DNA of 6,203 nucleotides from Desulfobacteraceae bacterium (GTDB lineage Bacteria; Desulfobacterota; Desulfobacteria; Desulfobacterales; Desulfosalsimonadaceae). Of the stretch, positions 1-5,734 are shown piece by piece. The stretch spans positions 1-6,203 of the forward strand of contig JAGGYV010000367.1 of the NCBI GenBank assembly GCA_021162325.1, given 5' to 3'. The position numbers and the translations under genes are program-made. The notes below the pieces were generated by a model, which was given only the letters and a program-made list of their open reading frames with translations, was not told the origin of the DNA and did no database searches. Every line of letters starts with the position of its first letter. Position 1 is the stretch's first letter.

Positions 1-5
1 CTATT

Positions 6-96
6 GGAGAGGTGGCCGAGCGGCTGAAGGCGCCGCTCTCGAAAAGCGGTATCCCGTGACCCGGGATCGTGGGTTCAAATCCCACCCTCTCCGCCA
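6..96 (+). tRNA. tRNA-Ser (anticodon CGA)
   Basis: This is a complete class II tRNA that reads the serine codon UCG. The acceptor strand GGAGAGG (6-12) pairs with CCTCTCC (86-92), followed by discriminator G93 and an encoded CCA (94-96). The anticodon stem CCGCT/AGCGG (33-37/45-49) closes the loop CTCGAAA, giving anticodon CGA at 40-42. The T arm is GTGGG-TTCAAAT-CCCAC (69-85). The long variable arm between 50 and 68, with its own ATCCCG/CGGGAT stem, is the hallmark of tRNA-Ser and excludes single-arm isotypes. Its promoter must lie left of the window. Confidence 0.98.
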
Positions 97-114
97 CCCG
101 TAAGATCATGACAT

Positions 115-143
115 GAAAAAATATCCGTCGTATGTAACAGCGC
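115..143 (+). promoter_or_regulatory. weak candidate promoter for the second tRNA-Ser
   Basis: ATGACA at 108-113 (5 of 6 matches to TTGACA) lies 17 bases before TATGTA at 131-136 (only 3 of 6 matches to TATAAT). The predicted start would be near 143, leaving a leader of about 17 bases before the mature tRNA at 160. The poor -10 makes this tentative. With only 63 bases between the tRNAs, co-transcription with the first tRNA and processing is an equally good explanation. Confidence 0.25.
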
Positions 144-159
144 CTTTAAAAAATTTTGC

Positions 160-249
160 GGAGAGATGACCGAGAGGCTGAAGGTGCACGCCTGGAAAGC
201 GTGTGTGCTTGAAAGGGTACCGAGGGTTCGAATCCCTCTCTCTCCGCCA
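160..249 (+). tRNA. tRNA-Ser (anticodon GGA)
   Basis: This is a complete class II tRNA that reads serine codons UCC and UCU. The acceptor strand GGAGAGA (160-166) pairs with TCTCTCC (239-245), followed by G246 and an encoded CCA (247-249). The anticodon stem CACGC/GCGTG (187-191/199-203) closes the loop CTGGAAA, giving anticodon GGA at 194-196. The T arm is GAGGG-TTCGAAT-CCCTC (222-238), and a long variable arm lies between the anticodon and T arms. It lies 63 bases after the CGA-serine tRNA. The acceptor stem and D-arm region are closely similar to that gene, which suggests an old duplication or shared selection by seryl-tRNA synthetase. Confidence 0.98.
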
Positions 250-258
250 CTTTTTTTT
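222..258 (+). terminator. possible terminator at the end of the tRNA pair
   Basis: A run of eight T residues (251-258) starts two bases after the tRNA CCA end. The GC-rich T arm (222-238) and acceptor 3' strand lie immediately before it. A short T run behind a stable tRNA fold is a common way to end tRNA transcripts. No separate dedicated hairpin is visible, so efficiency is uncertain and some read-through into dnaX is possible. Confidence 0.35.
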
Positions 259-278
259 ACTCAACATCAACTCCTTTC

Positions 279-307
279 TTGTCAATCGTTTTTACTCCGC
301 CTATACT
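279..307 (+). promoter_or_regulatory. sigma70-type promoter for the dnaX cluster
   Basis: TTGTCA at 279-284 (5 of 6 matches to TTGACA) and TATACT at 302-307 (5 of 6 matches to TATAAT) are separated by exactly 17 bases. Transcription would start near 313-314, giving a dnaX leader of about 73 bases. This is the best promoter-like match in the 137-base gap between the second tRNA and dnaX. The site was found by eye, with no scoring matrix. Confidence 0.55.
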
Positions 308-386
308 CTATCAGATTATTGAAAAACTATTGCGTTTGACAACACGGCGTTAAAATTCGACTCAAAATAAACTCGGAAATATTTCA

Positions 387-2186
387 ATGGGCTATCTGGT
401 TCTTGCACGTAAATTCCGTCCTCAACGATTCGAGGAAGTCGTTAAACAGGAACATATTACCAGGGCACTGTCCAACGCGATCACCTCGGGCAGGCTGGCC
501 CATGCCATTCTCCTGTCCGGCCCAAGAGGAACAGGAAAAACCTCAATCGCACGGATACTGGCCAAATGCGTTAACTGCGAATCCGGCCCCACCGACACGC
601 CCTGCAACACCTGCCGGTCATGCCGGGAAATTACATCCGGCCATGCAGCCGATGTGTTTGAAATTGACGGCGCATCCAACAACAAAGTTGAAAATATCCG
701 CGAGCTTCGCGAAAACGCCAACTACATGCCCGCACACAGTCCGTATAAAATTTATATCATTGATGAAGTGCACATGCTCAGTGATTCCGCGTTCAATGCC
801 CTTCTCAAAATTCTTGAAGAACCGCCGGCTCATGTGAAGTTCTTTTTTGCCACCACGGATCCGAATAAAATCCCGATCACCATTCTTTCCCGGTGTCAGC
901 GTCATGACTGCCGTCGGGTTGATGTTGATTCGATTATCAAACATATGGCGAGTCTTTGCGAAAAAGAAAATATAGACATTACCACCGAAGCACTGACGAT
1001 AATTGCCCGGGAAGCGGATGGCAGTATCCGGGACGCCTTGAGCCTTCTGGACCTGGTTATCACCAGCACCACAGACCGCATCGACACAGCACTGATCGTA
1101 GATATTCTGGGCGGACTGGACAGGCAAAGCCTTTTTGATATGTCACAGGCGGTTTTTAACCGGGATGCCGGAAAAATAATTGAAATTATCGACCGCCTCT
1201 ATGATCGGGGCCAGAATATGATCAAACTGTTTTCCGAACTGCTTGATCATTTCAGAAATCTCATGGTGGTCAAACTGGGTGGCAACACAGACGTCCTTTC
1301 CGATGTTTCAGAATTTGAATTAAACGCCATTCATGACCAGATTAAAAAAATACCTCAAATTTACATTCACCAGATTTTAGACATTCTCTTTAAAGAAGAA
1401 TACAATATACGGCAATCATCTCAACCAAAACTGGCTGTGGAAATGGCGTTTATTCGGGTCATTCAGATCCGGCCGGCAGTATCCATCGATACCTTAATCA
1501 AAAAAATTGATGTCCTGCAAAAGGGATTAACTGAAAAACTGCCAGCAGAAAACGGTTCTTACCCTGACCGGACACGTGATCCATCTTCAGCATTTAACAA
1601 TACTTCAGAGCCATTGCCGGCACATGAAAATCCGATGCCACCGGGCATCACGACGCAGGAAATTACACCGGACGGCACACCGGATGTCCGGGAATATCAG
1701 CCGCCGATCGCTGAAAGAAAAACACCGGTTCATGAGGTAAGGGAAAATATTCCACCGGAAATTTTTAAAGACACCCCTCTCAGTAATGATCGAAACGTTC
1801 AAATAAAAAATGAACCGATTGAAAAATCCTGGAAAAAAATTCTCACCACGATGGCGAACGATCACCCGGCTTTGGCCGCCTGCTTTAGCGACAGTCAATT
1901 AAAAAGAACCGGCGATAATCAACTGGACATCCTGTTTAAAACCAATCAATTTAATATTAACTATGCCAATCGGGACAAAAACCCATCCATTATTCAAAGC
2001 GCTTGCAGTCTGTATTTTGGAAATGCTATACAGGTGTCGCTTTCCGGGCAACTGGCGAAATCCAAATCCGGAATGGCACAAAAAAAAGAAGCAAAAATAT
2101 TGGAGAATGAAACACTTAATCATCCCTTGGTGGAAAACGCCATGAAGTTATTCAACGGCAAAATTGTCGAGATTAAAATATTATAG
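387..2186 (+). CDS. dnaX: DNA polymerase III subunit gamma/tau (clamp-loader ATPase)
   Basis: This is the AAA+ ATPase of the replicative clamp loader. It opens the beta sliding clamp and loads it on primed DNA, and its tau form tethers polymerase cores and the helicase. In the 599-residue protein I see the N-terminal block YLVLARKFRPQRFEEVV (3-19), Walker A GPRGTGKT (45-52), zinc ligands C64, C73, C76 and C79, Walker B IIDEVH (124-129), sensor 1 around ATTDPNKIP (155-163), the SRC arginine-finger motif (168-170) and sensor 2 GSIRDALSLLD (212-222). The clamp-loader collar (domain III) covers about 240-370. A Pro/Glu-rich linker (about 380-475) leads to a tau-like C-terminal domain starting at W482. 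The start gives the expected family N-terminus, with a weak GGA site nine bases upstream. Two A-runs (1500-1506 and 2080-2087) could allow slippage to shorter products. It is first in the cluster, and its stop codon abuts the ybaB ribosome site. Confidence 0.97.
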   Translation: MGYLVLARKFRPQRFEEVVKQEHITRALSNAITSGRLAHAILLSGPRGTGKTSIARILAKCVNCESGPTDTPCNTCRSCREITSGHAADVFEIDGASNNKVENIRELRENANYMPAHSPYKIYIIDEVHMLSDSAFNALLKILEEPPAHVKFFFATTDPNKIPITILSRCQRHDCRRVDVDSIIKHMASLCEKENIDITTEALTIIAREADGSIRDALSLLDLVITSTTDRIDTALIVDILGGLDRQSLFDMSQAVFNRDAGKIIEIIDRLYDRGQNMIKLFSELLDHFRNLMVVKLGGNTDVLSDVSEFELNAIHDQIKKIPQIYIHQILDILFKEEYNIRQSSQPKLAVEMAFIRVIQIRPAVSIDTLIKKIDVLQKGLTEKLPAENGSYPDRTRDPSSAFNNTSEPLPAHENPMPPGITTQEITPDGTPDVREYQPPIAERKTPVHEVRENIPPEIFKDTPLSNDRNVQIKNEPIEKSWKKILTTMANDHPALAACFSDSQLKRTGDNQLDILFKTNQFNINYANRDKNPSIIQSACSLYFGNAIQVSLSGQLAKSKSGMAQKKEAKILENETLNHPLVENAMKLFNGKIVEIKIL

Positions 2187-2190
2187 GAGG
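2184..2190 (+). promoter_or_regulatory. ribosome binding site fixing the ybaB start
   Basis: TAGGAGG ends six bases before ATG 2197 and contains the dnaX TAG stop (2184-2186). It is the strongest Shine-Dalgarno match in the window. It decides for the 2197 start over the in-frame ATG at 2164, which lies inside dnaX and would add 11 residues not typical of the family. The overlap of stop codon and ribosome site suggests translational coupling. Confidence 0.85.
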
Positions 2191-2196
2191 CATAAC

Positions 2197-2508
2197 ATGA
2201 AAAATATGAAAAACATGATGAAACAGGCCCAGCAACTGCAAACTAAAATGGCTAAAATGCAGGAAGAAATGGCTAAAAAAACAATAGAAGCATCATCCGG
2301 CGGCGGCATGGTAAAGGTCGTGGCAAACGGCAAACAGGAAGTGGTTTCCATTCATATTGAAAAGGAAGTCGTAGACCCGGAAGATGTTGACATGCTTCAG
2401 GACTTAATCCTTGCGGCAATCAATGAAGCATTGGTTCAATCCCAGAAAATGGTGTCGGATAAAATGAGCCAATTGACCGGCGGACTGAATATTCCCGGCC
2501 TCATGTAG
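2197..2508 (+). CDS. ybaB: YbaB/EbfC-family nucleoid-associated protein
   Basis: This is a small DNA-binding protein of the YbaB/EbfC family, which acts as a homodimer on the nucleoid. The 103-residue length is typical. Residues 1-30 form a Met/Lys/Gln-rich amphipathic helix (MKNMKNMMKQAQQLQTKM), as in other family members. SSGGGMVKVVANGKQEVVSI (33-52) is the conserved central beta region with the G-x-V-x-V-x-x-x-G pattern. VDPEDVDMLQDLILAAINEA (59-78) is the conserved acidic helix. The Met-rich tail ends in GLNIPGLM, matching the usual 'G...PGL' ending. It lies between dnaX and recR, a neighbourhood conserved widely, from Escherichia to Bacillus. In family members, biological roles range from gene regulation to nucleoid organisation; its specific role here cannot be read from sequence. 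Confidence 0.95.
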   Translation: MKNMKNMMKQAQQLQTKMAKMQEEMAKKTIEASSGGGMVKVVANGKQEVVSIHIEKEVVDPEDVDMLQDLILAAINEALVQSQKMVSDKMSQLTGGLNIPGLM

Positions 2509-2561
2509 ACTGATGTAATCTTTCATCTAAACTATTTTTAAAAAAGGTAACGATATAGGGC

Positions 2562-3161
2562 ATGAACCACTACCCTTCCTCAATCCGAAAATTGATTAAC
2601 CACCTGAACAAATTACCCGGCATCGGTTTAAAAACAGCTGAACGACTGGCCATGCATCTGCTGAGCGCACCGGAATCAGACGTTTTTGAACTTTCCCGAA
2701 GTATCGGAGAGCTGAAAAAAACCATCCGGCTCTGCAAACACTGCTTTGCGCTCACCGATTCTGATTTGTGCCGCATATGCAGCAATCCGTCAAGAGACAA
2801 TACCTTGATATGTGTGGTTGAAAATCAGGCGGACATGGTGGCCATTGAGAAATCAGGGGCGTTTACCGGGGTGTATCATATCCTCCAGGGACTCCTGTCG
2901 CCCATGGATAATGTCGGACCTGATGATATCCGGATTAAAGAGCTTTTAACAAAAATCGAAAAAGGAAATATACGGGAAGTCGTTATTGCCACCGGCACCC
3001 ATGTGGAAGGTGAAGCCACCGCTTCATATATTTCAGACTGCCTGAACCGTTTTTCCGTCAATATCACCCGGATTGCATCCGGCGTCCCCATGGGGGGCGA
3101 GTTGAAATACGTGGACCAGGTGACGCTTAAAAAAGCCATGGAGGCGCGTCATGCCCTATAA
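2562..3161 (+). CDS. recR: recombination mediator protein RecR
   Basis: RecR works with RecO (and RecF) to load RecA onto SSB-coated single-stranded gaps. The 199-residue protein has the standard family length and all expected parts. These are a helix-hairpin-helix with LPGIGLKTAERLAMHLL (18-34), a four-cysteine zinc site C58, C61, C70 and C73, and a Toprim domain from about 80 to 175 with VVENQAD (85-91) and ATGTHVEGEATASYI (143-157). The C-terminal motif is GVPMGGELKYVDQVTL (174-189). The start gives the usual 'MN.YP.S...LI' N-terminus. Its ribosome site is poor: AAGG at 2544-2547 is 14 bases away and AGGG at 2557-2560 is only one base away, so coupling or low expression is possible. It follows ybaB by 53 bases and overlaps the next gene by 11. 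Confidence 0.97.
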   Translation: MNHYPSSIRKLINHLNKLPGIGLKTAERLAMHLLSAPESDVFELSRSIGELKKTIRLCKHCFALTDSDLCRICSNPSRDNTLICVVENQADMVAIEKSGAFTGVYHILQGLLSPMDNVGPDDIRIKELLTKIEKGNIREVVIATGTHVEGEATASYISDCLNRFSVNITRIASGVPMGGELKYVDQVTLKKAMEARHAL

Positions 3162-3567
3162 ATCAGTTCGACCCGATGATTTATTCAAATGCCAGATGTG
3201 CGGCGAATGCTGCAAAGGATATGGCGGCACCTATGTCACAGAAACGGATATTAAAAACATTGCCCGATTTATCGGCACATTGCCGGAAAATTTTGTTAAA
3301 GAATATTGTCAGATATCCGGAGGCAAACCGGTTCTTGCCCAGAAAAAAGACGAATTCTGCATTTTCTGGGATGAAACCCGGCTATGTACCATTCATCCGG
3401 TTAAACCCCGCATGTGCCGGGAATGGCCGTTTATATGGAGTGTTCTTGCAGATCCGGTCAACTGGGAAATCATGTCAAACGCCTGCCCGGGGATCCGGAC
3501 GGATTTCCCATTAAGTGTTGTTGAAAAATGTGTTCGGGAAAAACTAACCGGTATCAGCCAGGATTAA
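3151..3567 (+). CDS. YkgJ-family (CxxCxxCC) cysteine cluster protein
   Basis: This is a 138-residue soluble protein of the YkgJ/UPF0153 type, a family of unknown biochemical function presumed to bind zinc or an iron-sulfur cluster. The signature CQMCGECC lies at 14-21. Further cysteines at C53, C70, C79, C89 and C112 complete the usual spread pattern, including CIFWDETRLCTIHPVKPRMCREWPF across 70-94, written here only as its key cysteines C70, C79 and C89 with H82 and W92. C127 is an extra one. The start at 3151 has GGAG at 3140-3143, seven bases upstream and inside recR. The 11-base overlap with recR and the six-base gap to murI indicate co-transcription and probable coupling. Family membership is clear from the motif; any link to repair is inferred only from position. 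Confidence 0.88.
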   Translation: MPYKSVRPDDLFKCQMCGECCKGYGGTYVTETDIKNIARFIGTLPENFVKEYCQISGGKPVLAQKKDEFCIFWDETRLCTIHPVKPRMCREWPFIWSVLADPVNWEIMSNACPGIRTDFPLSVVEKCVREKLTGISQD

Positions 3568-3573
3568 CTTCTT

Positions 3574-4359
3574 ATGATTGGAATTTTTGATTCAGGCATC
3601 GGCGGATTGACGGTCGTGCGCGCTATCATGGATGAACTGCCCGGATATGATATTATCTATTTCGGCGATACCGCCCGAACCCCCTATGGTACAAAAAGCA
3701 GTAACACCGTTATCGAATATTCCCTGCAGAACACTGAGTTTTTAGTCAAACAGGGCGCAAAGATGATCATCATGGCCTGCAACACTGCATCCAGCGTTGC
3801 CACGGAATCATTAAGAGAGCGATTCAATCTGCCGATTTATGAGGTCATTACACCGGCAGTCAACCGCGCCTTAAAAGAGACAAAAAAATCCGTTATCGGT
3901 ATCATCGGCACCCGGGCAACAATTAACAGCGGTATTTATGAAAAAAAAATCAAAGAACAACATCCTGACGCCAGGGTCTATTCCGCTGCCTGCCCGTTGC
4001 TGGTTCCGCTGGTCGAAGAAGGCTGGCTGAAAAAACCGGAAACCCGAATGATTGTCAAAAAATATCTTCATCCGTTAAAAACCAAACAGATTGACACCTT
4101 AATCTTAGGTTGCACCCATTACCCGATACTCAAACCGATTATCCAGCACAAAATCGGCAAGCGGGTTCACATAATCAGTTCTTCCACTGCCGTTGCGGAA
4201 CAAATCAAAGATTTTCTCTCATCGTCTCCGGATTTTGAACGGACACTCTCAAAAAACGGGCAATCCGATTTTTTTGTCTCAGACCTCACACCGCAATTTG
4301 AAAAAACCGCTAAATCCGTTATCCGCCAACCGATTCATCTCAACCACATCAGCCTGTAA
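3574..4359 (+). CDS. murI: glutamate racemase
   Basis: This cytosolic, cofactor-independent enzyme interconverts L- and D-glutamate and supplies the D-glutamate that MurD adds to the peptidoglycan stem peptide. The 261-residue length is normal. The N-terminus IGIFDSGIGGLTV (2-14) carries D6 and S7, the substrate loop is YFGDTARTPYGTKS (29-42), the first catalytic cysteine is C69 in MACNTAS (67-73), the acidic pair is E148/E149 in PLVEEG, and the second catalytic cysteine is C180 in LGCTHYP (178-184) with H182 beside it. Both acid/base cysteines are present, so the enzyme should be active. AGGA at 3560-3563 lies ten bases before the start. It ends the tight cluster. A small hairpin CCATC-AGG-GATGG (4368-4380) follows but lacks a T run. 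Confidence 0.97.
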   Translation: MIGIFDSGIGGLTVVRAIMDELPGYDIIYFGDTARTPYGTKSSNTVIEYSLQNTEFLVKQGAKMIIMACNTASSVATESLRERFNLPIYEVITPAVNRALKETKKSVIGIIGTRATINSGIYEKKIKEQHPDARVYSAACPLLVPLVEEGWLKKPETRMIVKKYLHPLKTKQIDTLILGCTHYPILKPIIQHKIGKRVHIISSSTAVAEQIKDFLSSSPDFERTLSKNGQSDFFVSDLTPQFEKTAKSVIRQPIHLNHISL

Positions 4360-4410
4360 TTCAAAAGCCATCAGGGATGGAACAATCGATCAAGGGTAGG
4401 GAGGAATATT

Positions 4411-4554
4411 TCAACAAGCGTTTGGTGGACCCATTGGGTGTTCTTTACTGTCCGGCTTCAGGCGCAGCAGCCAGGCAGCACTGTCCGGAGCGCCAAGATA
4501 ATACATAACGCGGATGATACGGACAAACCTGGTATAGGGATTCAATAATAATTT
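4411..4554 (-). pseudogene. possible gene-end remnant on the minus strand
   Basis: Between a TAA just upstream and a TGA at 4413-4411, the minus strand is open for about 47 codons. It includes ATG at 4506-4504 and the peptide MYYLGAPDSAAWLLRLKPDS, then KEHPMGPPNAC. The residue mix looks more like the end of a real protein than random translation. There is no ribosome site or family I can name, and the frame is short. It may be a decayed gene tail, part of a dispersed repeat, or chance. Confidence 0.2.
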
Positions 4555-4631
4555 TTAAGCAACAACGGATAGTTGGCTTCGTTGACGCTTTTTTTGTAGC
4601 TCCGGTTTGCCGCATATCCGAAACGTTAAAA

Positions 4632-4648
4632 CCTGATTCTATATCAGG
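4632..4648. repeat. 17-base palindrome before the HEAT-protein gene
   Basis: CCTGATTCTATATCAGG is a perfect six-base inverted repeat (CCTGAT/ATCAGG) with a five-base centre. It lies 17 bases before ATG 4666 and six bases before the ribosome site AGGG (4655-4658). As DNA it fits a dimeric repressor operator. As RNA it is a six-pair hairpin beside the ribosome site. Neither role is shown by the sequence alone. Confidence 0.45.
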
Positions 4649-4665
4649 ACAGGCAGGGAATACAC

Positions 4666-5703
4666 ATGAAATTTAAAGGAGTTATTCTGGCTGTTTCTCT
4701 CGGAGTTCTTCTTATATCTCCATACGCTATTGTTTTCAATCCAGAATCTTCGACTATACAATCTCAATATTATATAAATATATTGAAAGGTGTATTCACT
4801 ATCGCGATGATTCTTTGCTCCATATTGACTGCAATATATGCCACCAAGCTGAGATTAATCGGGATAATCGGGTGCTCATTGTTTATGCTGGGTATCGGAA
4901 GTGGCATGTTGGCCCAGAAATACGGTGGAGCTTCCATGGGTTCAATAGGATGGGTGATCAATTTCTACATCCTGTTCATCGTCTGTCCCCTATCTCTTCT
5001 ATTATCCATAACAACATGCATTGCCTCACTGTATAACCTGATCACGGAAGAAAGTTCCACCAAACGTCCCATTTTCGCCGCCGGTTCGGCGGTTGCCCTG
5101 GGGTATATCATTCTTATGGTTTTCCTGCATTGGGCGCCTGATCCGAGTCCGATTCTTGCGTCCACTCAGAGCGGGGATAAAAATGATCGTCTTTACGCAG
5201 TCAGGCAGCTGAGAGAAATAAAGGATGTCCAAATAATTCCGGCGTTGATCGAGATGCTCGATGATGATGACTCCCAATTTCGGGAGGTCGCTGCATATTC
5301 TCTGGGAGGACAGAGCAGGGGCTATCTGTCAATCGATCCCTTGATCGAGGCACTTGAAGACGAAAATGCTAAGGTCAGGAAAACGGCTCTCTTCTCACTC
5401 AATGACGTCTTGCGCTCAGTGGGAAAGAAAAAAGCCCGAAGAGCCCCCGTGCCTCTAATAGACGCCCTCCACGACGAAGACCACATAGTCAGGATGGCGG
5501 CGGCGCAATCCCTCGGTTGGTTCGGGGACACTACAGCCGTGGAGCCACTCATCAACGCACTGGGCGATAATGATTTTCTGGTGAACATGTGGGTCCATAA
5601 ATCTCTCATTCGGATTACCGGCCAAAAACATCTCGATGATGATCCAGCCAAGTGGCGTAAGTGGTTGCAAATACAGGCTTTTAAACCGCGACCAGAAATT
5701 TAA
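4666..5703 (+). CDS. multi-pass membrane protein with C-terminal HEAT repeats
   Basis: I do not recognise a named gene. The 345-residue protein has two parts. The N-terminal half carries about five hydrophobic segments (roughly 4-24, 38-58, 62-82, 94-122 and 136-155), predicting an inner-membrane domain. From about residue 172 it is soluble and helical, with HEAT-like (PBS-lyase type) repeats. The recurring 'A...L....D...I.PLI.AL.D.D..VR..A..SLG' pattern is seen at about 174-200, 205-232, 236-271 and 274-301, with a half repeat at 304-318. Conserved-looking DDDD and D/E-rich turns separate the repeats. The end, ITGQKHLDDDPAKWRKWL (317-334), matches a C-terminal cap I know from other bacterial HEAT proteins. 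HEAT domains usually bind other proteins, so a scaffold or sensor at the membrane is a reasonable inference, no more. Ribosome site AGGG (4655-4658) is seven bases before the start. A DUF3592-like gene follows after 31 bases. Confidence 0.8.
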   Translation: MKFKGVILAVSLGVLLISPYAIVFNPESSTIQSQYYINILKGVFTIAMILCSILTAIYATKLRLIGIIGCSLFMLGIGSGMLAQKYGGASMGSIGWVINFYILFIVCPLSLLLSITTCIASLYNLITEESSTKRPIFAAGSAVALGYIILMVFLHWAPDPSPILASTQSGDKNDRLYAVRQLREIKDVQIIPALIEMLDDDDSQFREVAAYSLGGQSRGYLSIDPLIEALEDENAKVRKTALFSLNDVLRSVGKKKARRAPVPLIDALHDEDHIVRMAAAQSLGWFGDTTAVEPLINALGDNDFLVNMWVHKSLIRITGQKHLDDDPAKWRKWLQIQAFKPRPEI

Positions 5704-5734
5704 AAACCATTGAAACAACATTGGAGCGAATGAA

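Larger units (their letters stand above)
4360..4665. other. 306-base intergenic gap without a convincing gene
   Basis: The gap holds several weak structures. CCATC-AGG-GATGG (4368-4380) is a perfect five-pair hairpin after murI but has no T tail. A plus-strand frame 4377-4508 (43 codons) lacks a ribosome site. A minus-strand open frame spans about 4411-4554. ACTGTCCGG occurs twice in direct orientation (4447-4455 and 4480-4488). CAACG/CGTTG (4563-4567/4580-4584) precedes T7 at 4589-4595, a weak terminator-like arrangement. TTGGC...GC at 4573-4588 resembles a sigma54 site. A 17-base palindrome sits at 4632-4648. No sigma70 promoter with both boxes was found by eye. The gap separates conserved housekeeping genes from the less conserved membrane genes. 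Confidence 0.6.

Noticed and set aside
336..356. TTGACA at 336-341 as the dnaX promoter -35 box
   Set aside because: The hexamer is perfect, but no -10 box lies at 16-18 bases; TAAAAT at 351 is only nine bases away. The 279-307 pair is better.
250..386. Small SRP RNA gene (ffs/scr) before dnaX, as in Bacillus
   Set aside because: The conserved SRP RNA core with its GGAA tetraloop region is absent, and the 137 bases are A/T-rich with no long stem.
618..1127. Minus-strand open frame of 169 codons inside dnaX
   Set aside because: It is antisense to the strongly conserved AAA+ domain, has no ribosome site or recognisable domain, and is explained by the codon structure of dnaX.
1833..1839. Third A7 run in dnaX as a frameshift site
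   Set aside because: The zero-frame context is G AAA AAA, so the first tRNA cannot re-pair well, and the position falls inside the start of the C-terminal domain.
2164..2196. Earlier in-frame ATG for ybaB at 2164, adding 11 residues
   Set aside because: It lies inside dnaX with no ribosome site, while ATG 2197 has TAGGAGG at ideal distance and gives the family's normal N-terminus and length.
4368..4380. Hairpin CCATC-AGG-GATGG as the terminator of the dnaX-murI cluster
   Set aside because: The stem is only five pairs and no T run follows, so intrinsic termination is not supported; Rho-dependent termination cannot be judged.
4377..4508. Plus-strand 43-codon open frame after murI
   Set aside because: It has no usable ribosome site, no recognisable motif and cysteine/glutamine-rich composition; it overlaps the murI-proximal hairpin.
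4563..4595. CAACG/CGTTG stem plus T7 as an intrinsic terminator
   Set aside because: The five-pair stem has a 12-base loop and is separated from the T run by four bases, so it is too weak to call.
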